A stretch of 64,000 nt of DNA from Polyangium sp. 15x6 (GTDB taxonomy: Bacteria; Myxococcota_A; Polyangia; Polyangiales; Polyangiaceae). The stretch lies in assembly GCF_029960785.1 (NCBI RefSeq), contig NZ_JASBQE010000040.1:1-64000 (forward strand). Reading direction: 5' to 3'. Positions 8,503 through 16,026 of this stretch are shown piece by piece. Within the stretch, counting starts at the first letter, position 1; every line of letters starts with the position of its first letter. The notes below the pieces were generated by a model. The model was given only the letters and a program-made list of their open reading frames with translations, was not told where the DNA came from and searched no databases. The translations under genes were made by a program, and so were the position numbers.

Positions 8503-9660
8503 TCATGGACTACCACATACCTCGTTCGAGTCCACGCTCGAAACCCCGCCGGCCTTGCATTGCGCGCGATAGCAGTAGACCGTCGCGGACGAATAGGCGC
8601 CGTCGTCGTGCTGCTCGACCGTGCTACCTCCGAGCGTGTAGACGAGCGAGAACGCACCGCCGCCCTCGTTGCGGTAAAGGAGGATCTTGTCGCAGCCCGT
8701 CGCCGTCCAGGTGACGTGGAGCGCGTCGCCCATCGGGATCACCTGGTCGAGCACGGGAGGGAGCGGCGGGGGAGGCGCGTCGTACGCGCGCGGCCACACC
8801 AATCGACCCGGCGCCCCCTCCGTGCCCTGCTCGGTATGGCATTTGTTGCAATCTCCGTCGGTCTGGGGCGCATTCATGGAGCGCGTGACCCCATTCGCGA
8901 CGAGCCGCGCCGAATAAGGAATGGGCACGCCCGCCACGATGGCGCTCGACATGAAGTTGCCCGCGGCGTTCGGCGTGAGCGTCATCGTCACCTTGCCCAT
9001 CGCGTCGAGGATCTCGACCTTCGCCCCGGGAGGCGGCGGGCTCATGCAGAGGTCCTTCTCGTGGAACGCGGGAAAGACCGTGCCCATGAAGAAATAATTG
9101 AAGTCCGATGCCTGGGTCTTGTGACACGCGCGGCACGCGAGGCCCGGGTTCATCTGCGCCGTCGGGGTCGCGTTCGTATCCCACGTCTTGCCGCTCGCGC
9201 ACGTGGTCTCCGCCGGTTTTTCGGGAATGGCCCCGCACGTCCCCGCCGGCATGCCCGCCGCCACCCACTGCTCGAACACCGCCATCTGTTTCGGAGACGC
9301 GGGTGGTTCCGATAAAGGAGGCATCGGCGCCACCGCCAAATGCATTCGTTCGAGGCTCCGTTCACCGACGGTCTTGCCGGAGTCCCCCGAGAGAGCAAGG
9401 AAATCGTGCCGCGTGAGGAGAGGCATGGGCGCCCCTGCCGCGACAGGGGACGCGTGGCAGCTCACGCAGATCTCTTCGAGGACCTCGCGCACGTCGCATG
9501 GAAGCTCGTTCGGTCCCAGGTCGACGCCGCCGTCCGGCGCCTGGCCCGTCGAGGACGCGCCCTGAGGGGCATCGTCGGAAGGAGGGCCTTCCGACGTGCA
9601 ACCGAAGGCGGACACCAGAAGGAAAGGGAGCAGCGAAAAAGCCGTTTTTCGGGCGCGCAT
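8503..9660 (-). CDS. Three-heme c-type cytochrome lipoprotein with C-terminal FN3-like domain
   Basis: 385 aa from the ATG at 9660, chosen because it opens a lipoprotein signal with lipobox Cys21 (SAFGC). Three CXXCH heme sites are visible: CVSCH (65-69), CRACH (176-180) and CNKCH (271-275). After a proline-rich hinge near residue 300, the remaining ~85 residues (LHVTWTATGCDKILLYRNE..) look like a fibronectin III/Ig-like domain. The protein should sit on the periplasmic face or outer membrane as an electron carrier. It lies 24 bp upstream of the GMC flavoprotein and 70 bp downstream of a tiny lipoprotein gene, all leftward. I know of no exact named family. Confidence 0.82.
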   Translation of the reverse strand: MRARKTAFSLLPFLLVSAFGCTSEGPPSDDAPQGASSTGQAPDGGVDLGPNELPCDVREVLEEICVSCHASPVAAGAPMPLLTRHDFLALSGDSGKTVGERSLERMHLAVAPMPPLSEPPASPKQMAVFEQWVAAGMPAGTCGAIPEKPAETTCASGKTWDTNATPTAQMNPGLACRACHKTQASDFNYFFMGTVFPAFHEKDLCMSPPPPGAKVEILDAMGKVTMTLTPNAAGNFMSSAIVAGVPIPYSARLVANGVTRSMNAPQTDGDCNKCHTEQGTEGAPGRLVWPRAYDAPPPPLPPVLDQVIPMGDALHVTWTATGCDKILLYRNEGGGAFSLVYTLGGSTVEQHDDGAYSSATVYCYRAQCKAGGVSSVDSNEVCGSP

Positions 9661-9730
9661 GGGCTCGAGTATCGCCGACGACGCGCCGCTCGGCCATGCG
9701 GCGGATTGTCGCATGGCGCGCCCGTCAGCC

Positions 9731-9997
9731 TCATTGAGGAAGGGCGAGGCCGGGCGGAATGAACTCGCAGGGCAGTTTTCCGTTCGGTGGCCTCGGCAAT
9801 GCATCCACCTCGTCGATACACGAGACGAGCGCCGTGGGCTCCTCGCCGCCCGCGCCGCCGCTCCCGCCGGTGGAGCTGGAGGAGGAGGAGCCACCGCCTG
9901 CGCCGCTCGAAGACGAGGTGCTCGTATTCTGCGAGGGATCGTCGGAGCACCCCCACAGACAGGCCACCGCGGTGGCCAAGAAGAGCCAACGTTTCAT
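9731..9997 (-). CDS. Small Ser/Gly-rich lipoprotein
   Basis: 88 aa. A clear lipoprotein signal ends in CLWGC, followed by a low-complexity Ser/Gly linker of about 35 residues and a short C-terminal region containing two cysteines (SCIDEV and LPCEF) that could pair. It sits 16 bp downstream of the YcnI-like gene and 70 bp upstream of the heme lipoprotein gene on the same strand. Function unknown; the linker suggests a surface-exposed tether or small accessory subunit. Confidence 0.7.
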   Translation of the reverse strand: MKRWLFLATAVACLWGCSDDPSQNTSTSSSSGAGGGSSSSSSTGGSGGAGGEEPTALVSCIDEVDALPRPPNGKLPCEFIPPGLALPQ

Positions 9998-10013
9998 CGG
10001 AGCATCCTCCCGG

Positions 10014-10712
10014 CTAGTAACGAACCCAGATTTCGTCGTTCGCCTTCACCCCGTCCGCGGACAGCAGGTTGACGCCCTGCGTGCCCTTGATGAGGTCGAC
10101 GGTGGCGTCATTGAAGCTGTAGGCATCCGAGCCGCGCCAGACGATGAGCGCATCCTTGAAGAAGATGCTCAGGTCCGGGATATCGGCGGGCACGGTGTAC
10201 TTGTTCCAGCCCGGGAGGTGATCGGGGACGATGGCCTGCGCGGCGGCGGGCTCGCCCATCTCGCCAGGCAGGGCCACCCATTCGGCGTACGAGAGGGTCG
10301 CGTCGGCCGCGCGGCAGACCTGATGAATCTTGTAATAGATCGAGGTGAACGGCGTGCTCGGCACCCGCGCTCGGAATGCGATCTTGTAATAGTTCGTGTC
10401 ACCCGGCAGGGCGTCCGCGTCGTCCTTCTGCCACGTCAAGCTCGTCACGAGGGCGGGGTCGGCTGCGTCATAGGTGAGCGAGGTCTTGCCGAAGTCGCTC
10501 CCCATCGGGCGCACCGAGGTCATGCCCTTGGGGATGTCCACGGTGAGCGCATACGTATCCGAACCCTCGCAGCCGTGACCGACGCCGAGCTCGACGACGA
10601 TGGTCTTTCCGGCGACGGCCGTCGGGCTCACCGCGCTGATATGGGCCTGCGCGGAGGCGCTCGCGGCGAGCACGCCCGCAATGGCCGAGAAGCTGAGCAA
10701 TTTGTTCTTCAT
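10014..10712 (-). CDS. YcnI-like (DUF1775) secreted copper-site protein
   Basis: About 232 aa. ATG 10712 is preferred because the AGGAG at its 5' side is 9 nt away; ATG 10718 would leave only 3 nt. A signal peptide ends at AQA, so the mature protein begins with His (HISAVSP), as in YcnI-type domains where the N-terminal His is a Cu(II) ligand. The GHGCEGSDTYALTVDIPKG segment matches the DUF1775 core. It is longer than the single domain, with an extra C-terminal region of unknown role. Family members are linked to copper handling. It heads the leftward run through the heme lipoprotein and GMC oxidase genes. Confidence 0.82.
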   Translation of the reverse strand: MKNKLLSFSAIAGVLAASASAQAHISAVSPTAVAGKTIVVELGVGHGCEGSDTYALTVDIPKGMTSVRPMGSDFGKTSLTYDAADPALVTSLTWQKDDADALPGDTNYYKIAFRARVPSTPFTSIYYKIHQVCRAADATLSYAEWVALPGEMGEPAAAQAIVPDHLPGWNKYTVPADIPDLSIFFKDALIVWRGSDAYSFNDATVDLIKGTQGVNLLSADGVKANDEIWVRY

Positions 10713-10749
10713 TTCCATGGGCTCCTTCCGGAGGCCGAGGATTAGCATG

Positions 10750-10783
10750 GCGACATGGCGATGACGGTGCGTCACGATGTCGC
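10750..10783. promoter_or_regulatory. Dyad symmetry between divergent genes
   Basis: An interrupted inverted repeat, GCGACAT...TGACG / CGTCA...ATGTCGC, is centred near 10768 between the leftward YcnI-like gene and the rightward lipoprotein gene. Its position fits an operator for one or both divergent promoters. No cognate regulator gene is adjacent. Confidence 0.35.
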
Positions 10784-10818
10784 ATGGAACGCCTGGAGCT
10801 TCTTGCTATAGGAGCGCC

Positions 10819-11358
10819 GTGCTTGATCGAGCTCGGAATTTCAAGGTGGAGCACCATGCGCTCGCGGCGCTCGCGCTCGTGCTGGCGGTGACGGGCTGCT
10901 CACGTCGCGACGAGGGGACCAGTGAGCCGGCGCCGAAGCCGCTTTCCTCCGCGGCGCCGCAGGCGACGGCGGCGCCGGTGAGCAGCGGCAAGAGCGCGGC
11001 GGCCGCCGATGCGGAGCCGCAGCCCGATTTCATCAAGCATCCGCCGGTTCACCTGAAGCCTCCGTGTGGGAGCTCGAGCGGGACGGCTGCAAATGAAGGC
11101 GGTAACCGCTGCATCACGCTGAGCCTGCGTTGCGCCGAGCTCGACCGAGGCGAGCCGGTATGGTTGGCGACGACGCCGCCCCTCGCGAAGGTTCGATTGC
11201 CCGAAGGCGCGAAGGGGCTCCGGGTCACCGCCGAGGACGAGGTCTCGGCGACGGTCTGCTGCAAGGCTGCCGCCGCCGAGCGAGGGCCCGTCAAGACGCA
11301 GCTCCGGCTCTTCACGGATGAAGTGGTCGGCTCGACGCACGAGCTCGAATGCCCTTGA
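10819..11358 (+). CDS. Hypothetical lipoprotein
   Basis: About 179 aa from the GTG at 10819, which is preceded by AGGAG with a 4-nt spacer. The N terminus ends in a lipobox (LAVTGC), followed by an Ala/Ser/Pro-rich linker and then a compact domain with six cysteines (CGSSSG, CITLSLRCAEL, VCCKAA, ELECP), which may be disulfide-bonded in the periplasm. I do not recognise the family. It ends about 120 bp upstream of the nrd promoter region. Confidence 0.7.
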   Translation: MLDRARNFKVEHHALAALALVLAVTGCSRRDEGTSEPAPKPLSSAAPQATAAPVSSGKSAAAADAEPQPDFIKHPPVHLKPPCGSSSGTAANEGGNRCITLSLRCAELDRGEPVWLATTPPLAKVRLPEGAKGLRVTAEDEVSATVCCKAAAAERGPVKTQLRLFTDEVVGSTHELECP

Positions 11359-11479
11359 AAACCGCCATGGCGGAGCGCAGGGCGGAAGCGGAAGCCGGGC
11401 CGCGCGGGCGATGGCGCCCGGCGGGACTGGCAAAAATGCACCCAAATTCAAGTTGTTACGCATCATCACAACATCTCGG

Positions 11480-11509
11480 TTGACACCGTGCCCGATCCGA
11501 CCATAGGGT
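11480..11509 (+). promoter_or_regulatory. nrdA: Candidate promoter of the riboswitch-nrdAB transcript
   Basis: A consensus -35 TTGACA (11480-11485) is followed after 18 bp by TAGGGT, a weak -10 element. It overlaps the 5' edge of the riboswitch, so the exact transcription start relative to the first aptamer helix is uncertain. Confidence 0.45.
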
Positions 11510-11703
11510 GCGTCCCGTGCTGGTGGTTGGGCTTCGGCCCGGCCTTAAAATGGGAACCCGGTGGAAATCCGGGACTGCCCCGCAGCGGTAAGCGAGAACG
11601 AAATTCGCCACATGCACTGGGATCTTCGGGTCCTGGGAAGCGGCGGACGTAGGAATCCGGCAATCGCCGAAGCGCTCGTGAGTCCGAAGACCTGCCCGCA
11701 CCC
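11506..11703 (+). promoter_or_regulatory. Adenosylcobalamin (B12) riboswitch
   Basis: The leader contains the hallmark cobalamin aptamer words in order: GGGAA, CCGGTGGAAATCCGGGACTG, CCCCGCAGCGGTAA and the B12-box region GAGTCCGAAGACCTGCC. GGGTGCG (11506-11512) and CGCACCC (11697-11703) can close the outer helix P1. It lies upstream of class I ribonucleotide reductase genes on the same strand. In Streptomyces a riboswitch of this class represses the B12-independent class I enzyme when cobalamin is available, and the same logic is expected here. This predicts a B12-dependent class II reductase (nrdJ) elsewhere in the genome. Confidence 0.95.
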
Positions 11704-11897
11704 GACCCCGGGAGACATCCGGAGTCGGTTCGACCTGGGAGCCTCGTGGGAAGGCGGGAAGGTCCGAGCGGCGCACCCTGGTGCGCTCGTCCCGGTCTCG
11801 ACCTGTCCCCTCGCGCTGGTGTTCCAGTTGCCCGCGGGGGCGAAGGTCGGTCCGAGGGCTCCCAACGTTCCCAGCGCGGGCGCGCCTCGGCTGGCTT

Positions 11898-11962
11898 CCT
11901 CTCTCGTGGGTTTTCAACCCGAGCGGTCTGGTCCCGCTCGGAACCCGAGAGCGGAGAGGAGG
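11898..11962 (+). promoter_or_regulatory. Putative riboswitch expression platform sequestering the nrdA ribosome-binding site
   Basis: CCTCTC (11898-11903) can pair with GAGAGG of the nrdA Shine-Dalgarno (11955-11960), extended by CTCTCG..GGGTT pairing with AACCCGAGAG (11942 on). An alternative local hairpin, CTCGTGGGTT-TTC-AACCCGAG (11903-11923), uses the same left strand with a second AACCCGAG copy and would free the site. The two folds exclude each other, suggesting translational control. The long ~200-nt gap from the aptamer is unexplained. Confidence 0.5.
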
Positions 11963-11969
11963 CAGCCTG

Positions 11970-14471
11970 ATGCGGAACGAGACGAGCCCGAACAGCAACG
12001 GCGCGGCGCCGTTGCGGACGACGACCCCACGGACGACGAGCTCGACGGCTGGCGAGACGTATACGCAGACGACCATGCGCGTGAAGAAGCGCAATGGATC
12101 GAGCGAGCCAGTCGACGTCAACAAGATCGTACGCGCCGTGGGCCGATGCTGCGCGGGACTTTCGGACGTCGATGCCTTGCGCATCGCGACCAAGACCATC
12201 AGCGGCCTTTACGATGGCGCGACGACCCGCGAGCTCGATCAGCTCTCGATCCAGACGGCGGCCGGGCTCATCGTGGAAGAGCCGCAATACGCGCGGCTCG
12301 CGGCCCGGCTGCTCTCGACGTACATCGAGAAGGAAGTCCGAAATCAGGAGATCCATGCCTTCTCGCAGTCGGTCGCCACGGGGCATCGCCTCGGGCTCGT
12401 CAACGATCGCCTGCAAACGTTCGTCGCGGCGAACGCGCGCAAGCTGAACGACGCGCTCGTCCAGGAGCGCGATCGCGAGTTCGAGTATTTCGGCCTCCGG
12501 ACGGTCTACGACCGATATCTGCTCAAGCACCCCGCCTCGCGCCTCGTCATCGAGACGCCGCAGCAATTCTTCATGCGCATCGCGTGCGCCCTGTCGGAGA
12601 CGGTCCAGGACGCTCTCGGGCTCTACCACCTGTTCTCGTCGCTCGAGTACCTGCCGGGCTCGCCGACGCTCTTCAATGCAGGGACGCGCCACGAGCAGCT
12701 CTCGAGCTGCTTTCTCCTCGATTCCCCCGAGGATCACCTCGAGAACATCTATCGGAGTTACATGGACGTCGCGATGCTGTCGAAGTTCTCGGGCGGCATC
12801 GGGCTCGCCTACACCCGCGTCCGCTCGCGCGGCTCCCTCATCGAGAGCACGAATGGATACTCCAACGGCATCGTGCCGTGGCTCAAGACGCTCGACGCCT
12901 CCGTCGCGGCCGTCAACCAGGGCGGCAAGCGCAAGGGCGCGTGCTGCGTGTATCTCGAACCGTGGCACGCGGACGTCGAGGAGTTCCTCGAGCTGCGCGA
13001 CAACACCGGCGACGAAGCGAGCCGCACGCACAACCTGAACCTCGCCAACTGGGTCCCGGACCTGTTCATGAAGCGCGTCGAGGCCGACGCGCTCTGGAGC
13101 CTCTTCGACCCGAAGACCGTGCCGGATCTCCCCGATCTCTACGGCGAAGCCTTCGAGCGTCGATACGAGGAGGCCGAACGAGCAGGCCTGGCGATCAAGA
13201 CGATCAAGGCGCGTCACCTTTATGCGCGGATGATGCGCACGCTCGCGCAGACCGGAAACGGCTGGATGACGTTCAAGGACAAGTCGAACCTCGCTTGCAA
13301 CCAGACAGCCCTCCCCGGACGCGTCGTGCACCTCTCGAACCTTTGCACGGAGATCCTCGAGGTGACGTCGAGCGAGGAGGCCGCGGTCTGCAACCTCGGC
13401 TCGATCAACCTCGCTCGACACACGAACGTGGACGACGAACGCGTCGTTTCGTTCGACTTCGACAAACTTGGGCGCACCGTGAGGACCGCGGTCCGGCAGC
13501 TCGACCGCGTCATCGACCTCAACTACTACCCCATCGCCATCACGAGGGCGTCGAACCTGCGCTGGCGACCGATCGGGCTCGGTCTCATGGGGCTTCAGGA
13601 TGTCTTCTTTCAGATGCGCCTCGCGTTCGACGCGCCCGAGGCCCGCGCGCTCTCGAAGCGAATCTCGGAGGAAGTCTATTTTCACGCGCTCACGGCGTCC
13701 GTCGAGCTCGCGGAGGAAAAAGGGCGTCACCCGGCATTCGAGGAGACGCGCGCCGCGCGCGGAGAGCTCCAGTTCGACGCGTGGGGCGTGACGCCTGACG
13801 ACCTGGGGCGCTGGGAGCTCCTTCGCGCCCGGGTCGCCACGCATGGCATGCGCAACTCGCTGCTCTGCGCCATTGCGCCGACCGCGACCATCGCCTCCAT
13901 CGCCGGCTGCTACGAGTGCATCGAGCCGCAGGTGAGCAACCTCTTCAAGCGGGAGACCCTCTCCGGCGACTTCCTCCAGGTGAACCGATACCTCGCCCGC
14001 GAGCTCAAGGCGCTCGGGCTGTGGACGGAGGCAATGCGTTCGCGCCTCAAGCTCGCGGAGGGATCCGTGCAGAGGCTCGACGAGCTGCCGGAGGAGCTGC
14101 GCGCCATTTACCGCACGGCGTGGGAGATCCCGATGCGCTCGCTCCTCGACATGGCCGCCGATCGTGGGGCCTTCATCGACCAGAGCCAGTCCCTCAATCT
14201 CTTCATGGAGAGCCCCAACATCGGCCAGCTCTCGTCGATGTATTTCTACGCCTGGAAGAAGGGCCTGAAGACGACCTATTATCTGCGGTCACGCCCTGCG
14301 ACGCGCATCGCGAAGGCCACGGTCGAGGAGCCGAAATCGACATCGAGCGGGGAGGGGCATCCGGGCGGCACGCCCGGATGGACGCCGCCGCCTCCCCGCG
14401 CCGCGACGACGGACGACGCTGCCGTGGCGTGCTCCCTCGAAAACCCCGAGAGCTGCGAGGCGTGCCAATGA
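11970..14471 (+). CDS. nrdA: Class I ribonucleoside-diphosphate reductase, alpha subunit
   Basis: 833 aa. The ATG at 11970 has a strong AGGAGG 7 nt upstream. The protein opens with a Thr/Ser-rich tail, then an ATP-cone (from MRVKKRNGS, residues ~36-125) for allosteric activity control, then the catalytic barrel. Active-site residues by motif: Cys247 (SSCFLLDS), Asn457-Cys459-Glu461 (NLCTE), Cys474 (VCNLGSINL), the radical-transfer tyrosines in TTYYLRS, and the shuttle pair near the C terminus (ESCEACQ). It reduces ribonucleoside diphosphates to deoxy forms with the beta subunit, whose start codon overlaps this stop (ATGA). Expression is predicted to be switched off by cobalamin through the leader riboswitch. 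Confidence 0.97.
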   Translation: MRNETSPNSNGAAPLRTTTPRTTSSTAGETYTQTTMRVKKRNGSSEPVDVNKIVRAVGRCCAGLSDVDALRIATKTISGLYDGATTRELDQLSIQTAAGLIVEEPQYARLAARLLSTYIEKEVRNQEIHAFSQSVATGHRLGLVNDRLQTFVAANARKLNDALVQERDREFEYFGLRTVYDRYLLKHPASRLVIETPQQFFMRIACALSETVQDALGLYHLFSSLEYLPGSPTLFNAGTRHEQLSSCFLLDSPEDHLENIYRSYMDVAMLSKFSGGIGLAYTRVRSRGSLIESTNGYSNGIVPWLKTLDASVAAVNQGGKRKGACCVYLEPWHADVEEFLELRDNTGDEASRTHNLNLANWVPDLFMKRVEADALWSLFDPKTVPDLPDLYGEAFERRYEEAERAGLAIKTIKARHLYARMMRTLAQTGNGWMTFKDKSNLACNQTALPGRVVHLSNLCTEILEVTSSEEAAVCNLGSINLARHTNVDDERVVSFDFDKLGRTVRTAVRQLDRVIDLNYYPIAITRASNLRWRPIGLGLMGLQDVFFQMRLAFDAPEARALSKRISEEVYFHALTASVELAEEKGRHPAFEETRAARGELQFDAWGVTPDDLGRWELLRARVATHGMRNSLLCAIAPTATIASIAGCYECIEPQVSNLFKRETLSGDFLQVNRYLARELKALGLWTEAMRSRLKLAEGSVQRLDELPEELRAIYRTAWEIPMRSLLDMAADRGAFIDQSQSLNLFMESPNIGQLSSMYFYAWKKGLKTTYYLRSRPATRIAKATVEEPKSTSSGEGHPGGTPGWTPPPPRAATTDDAAVACSLENPESCEACQ

Positions 14472-15490
14472 GCGCCGCTGCCCGTCCCGCCCGCCTGCTC
14501 GACCCGGGCCTTTGCCTGACGCTGCGGCCGATGACGTACCCGAAATTCTTCGAGATGTACCGCGCGGCCATCAAGAACACGTGGACCGTCGAGGAGGTCG
14601 ATTTCTCGACCGACGTCGGCGACCTCAAGAAAAAGATGAGCGACGCCGAGCGACACCTCGTGCAGCGCCTCGTCGCCTTCTTCGCGACCGGCGATTCCAT
14701 CGTCGCGAACAACGTGGTCCTGAACCTGTACAAGCACATCAACGCGCCCGAGGCGCGGATGTACCTGTCGCGACAGCTCTACGAGGAGGCGCTCCACGTG
14801 CAGTTCTATCTGACGCTCCTCGACACGTACGTCCCCGACCCGGAGGATCGTCACCGCGCGTTCGCCGCGGTCGAGAACATCCCCTCCATCCGGAAGAAGG
14901 CAGCGTTCTGCATGAAATGGCTCGACTCCACGCGCGCGCTCGAGCAGCTCGATTCGCGTGCGCAGCGGCGAGCCTTCCTCCTGAACCTCATTTGCTTCGC
15001 CGCTTGCATCGAGGGGCTCTTCTTCTTCGGCGCGTTTGCGTACGTATATTTCCTTCGCTCCCGCGGGTTGCTCCACGGGCTCGCGGCGGGGACCAACTGG
15101 GTGTTCCGTGACGAGAGCGCGCACATGGCGTTCGCCTTCGAGGTGGTGAAGACGGTGCGGCGCGAGGAGCCGGAGCTCTTCGACGACGCGCTGTGCAGCG
15201 CGGTGAACGACATGCTCGAGGAGGCGATCGAATGCGAGATGCAGTTCGCCGAGGACCTGCTCGGGGATGGCATCGCCGGAATGTCGACGCGCGACGTCCG
15301 TCGCTACCTCGAGTTCTGCGCGGATCAGCGTCTCACGACGCTGGAGCTCCCGAAGCGTTACAGGACGAAAAACCCGTTCTCGTTCATGGATCTCCAGGAC
15401 GTGCAGGAGGTCACCAATTTCTTCGAGCGGCGCGTGTCGGCTTACCAGGTCGGCGTGTCCGGGGAGGTCGTGCTCGATGCCGCGTTCTGA
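14468..15490 (+). CDS. nrdB: Class I ribonucleoside-diphosphate reductase, beta subunit
   Basis: 340 aa ferritin-like radical protein. Carboxylate/His metal ligands are visible: Glu107 and His110 in YEEALHVQFY, then IEGLFFFGAF and RDESAHM with the second Glu and Glu/His pair. The radical position, four residues after His110, is Tyr114, so this is a tyrosyl-radical enzyme rather than the Phe-bearing chlamydial class Ic type. It starts inside the nrdA stop (ATGA overlap), which implies translational coupling and shared riboswitch control. Needs oxygen for cofactor assembly. Confidence 0.96.
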   Translation: MSAAARPARLLDPGLCLTLRPMTYPKFFEMYRAAIKNTWTVEEVDFSTDVGDLKKKMSDAERHLVQRLVAFFATGDSIVANNVVLNLYKHINAPEARMYLSRQLYEEALHVQFYLTLLDTYVPDPEDRHRAFAAVENIPSIRKKAAFCMKWLDSTRALEQLDSRAQRRAFLLNLICFAACIEGLFFFGAFAYVYFLRSRGLLHGLAAGTNWVFRDESAHMAFAFEVVKTVRREEPELFDDALCSAVNDMLEEAIECEMQFAEDLLGDGIAGMSTRDVRRYLEFCADQRLTTLELPKRYRTKNPFSFMDLQDVQEVTNFFERRVSAYQVGVSGEVVLDAAF

Positions 15491-15544
15491 CGCTCGAATG
15501 CCCTCGAAGGCCGCCAGAATGGCGGGGACAGCGCCCGCCGTGTT

Positions 15545-15965
15545 CCCTTCGCCCTCCGAGCTTGCCTACCACGCAGCCAGGAACGTTCCCCCCGTCCTCC
15601 GAGCTTGTCTCTGACGCAGGGGGAAACGTTCCCCCCTCTCTTGTAGCGTCGCGATGACGCAGGGGGGAACGTTCCCCCCGTCTTCCCAGCTTGTCTCTGA
15701 CGCAGGGGGGAACGTTCCCCTCTCTCATGTAGCGTCGCGAGGATGCACCGCGGAACGTTCCCCCCGTCCTCCGAGCTTGTCTCTGACGCAGGGGGGAACG
15801 TTCCTCCCTCTCTTGTAGCTTGTCTCTGACGCAGGGGGGAACGTTCCCCCCTCTCATGTAGCTTGTCTCTGACGCAGGGGGGAACGTTCCCCGCTCTCAT
15901 GTAGCGTCGTGATGACGCACTGCGAAACGTTCCCCCTCTCTTGGAGCGCCGCGATGACCTGCGCG
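15545..15965. repeat. 43-bp tandem array of GGGGGAACGTTCCCCC palindromes
   Basis: Nine AACGTT cores begin at 15582, 15625, 15668, 15711, 15754, 15797, 15840, 15883 and 15926: every step is exactly 43 bp. The best units carry an 18-bp perfect palindrome of six G, AACGTT and six C. Spacers alternate between a GTCCTCCGAGCTTGTCTCTG type and a TCTCTTGTAGCGTCGCGATG type for the first units (86-bp higher-order period), then become hybrids. Degenerate units flank both ends. The array lies between nrdB and the amine oxidase gene, both rightward. All minus-strand frames are open across it, an expected side effect of a 43-bp period, and I do not call a gene. Confidence 0.95.
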
Positions 15966-16026
15966 CGCATGCAAGCCCGTGACATGGGCCCGCCTGGGCG
16001 CCAGCTATGCCGCTGGGAGGGCGCTG

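Noticed and set aside
14468-15490. Class Ic (Phe-containing, Mn/Fe) NrdB
   Set aside because: The radical position four residues after His110 is Tyr114, so the usual tyrosyl-radical type is indicated.
15545-15965. CRISPR-like array
   Set aside because: The spacers are themselves repeated and alternate between two types, and the repeat core is a palindrome without unique spacers or neighbouring cas genes.
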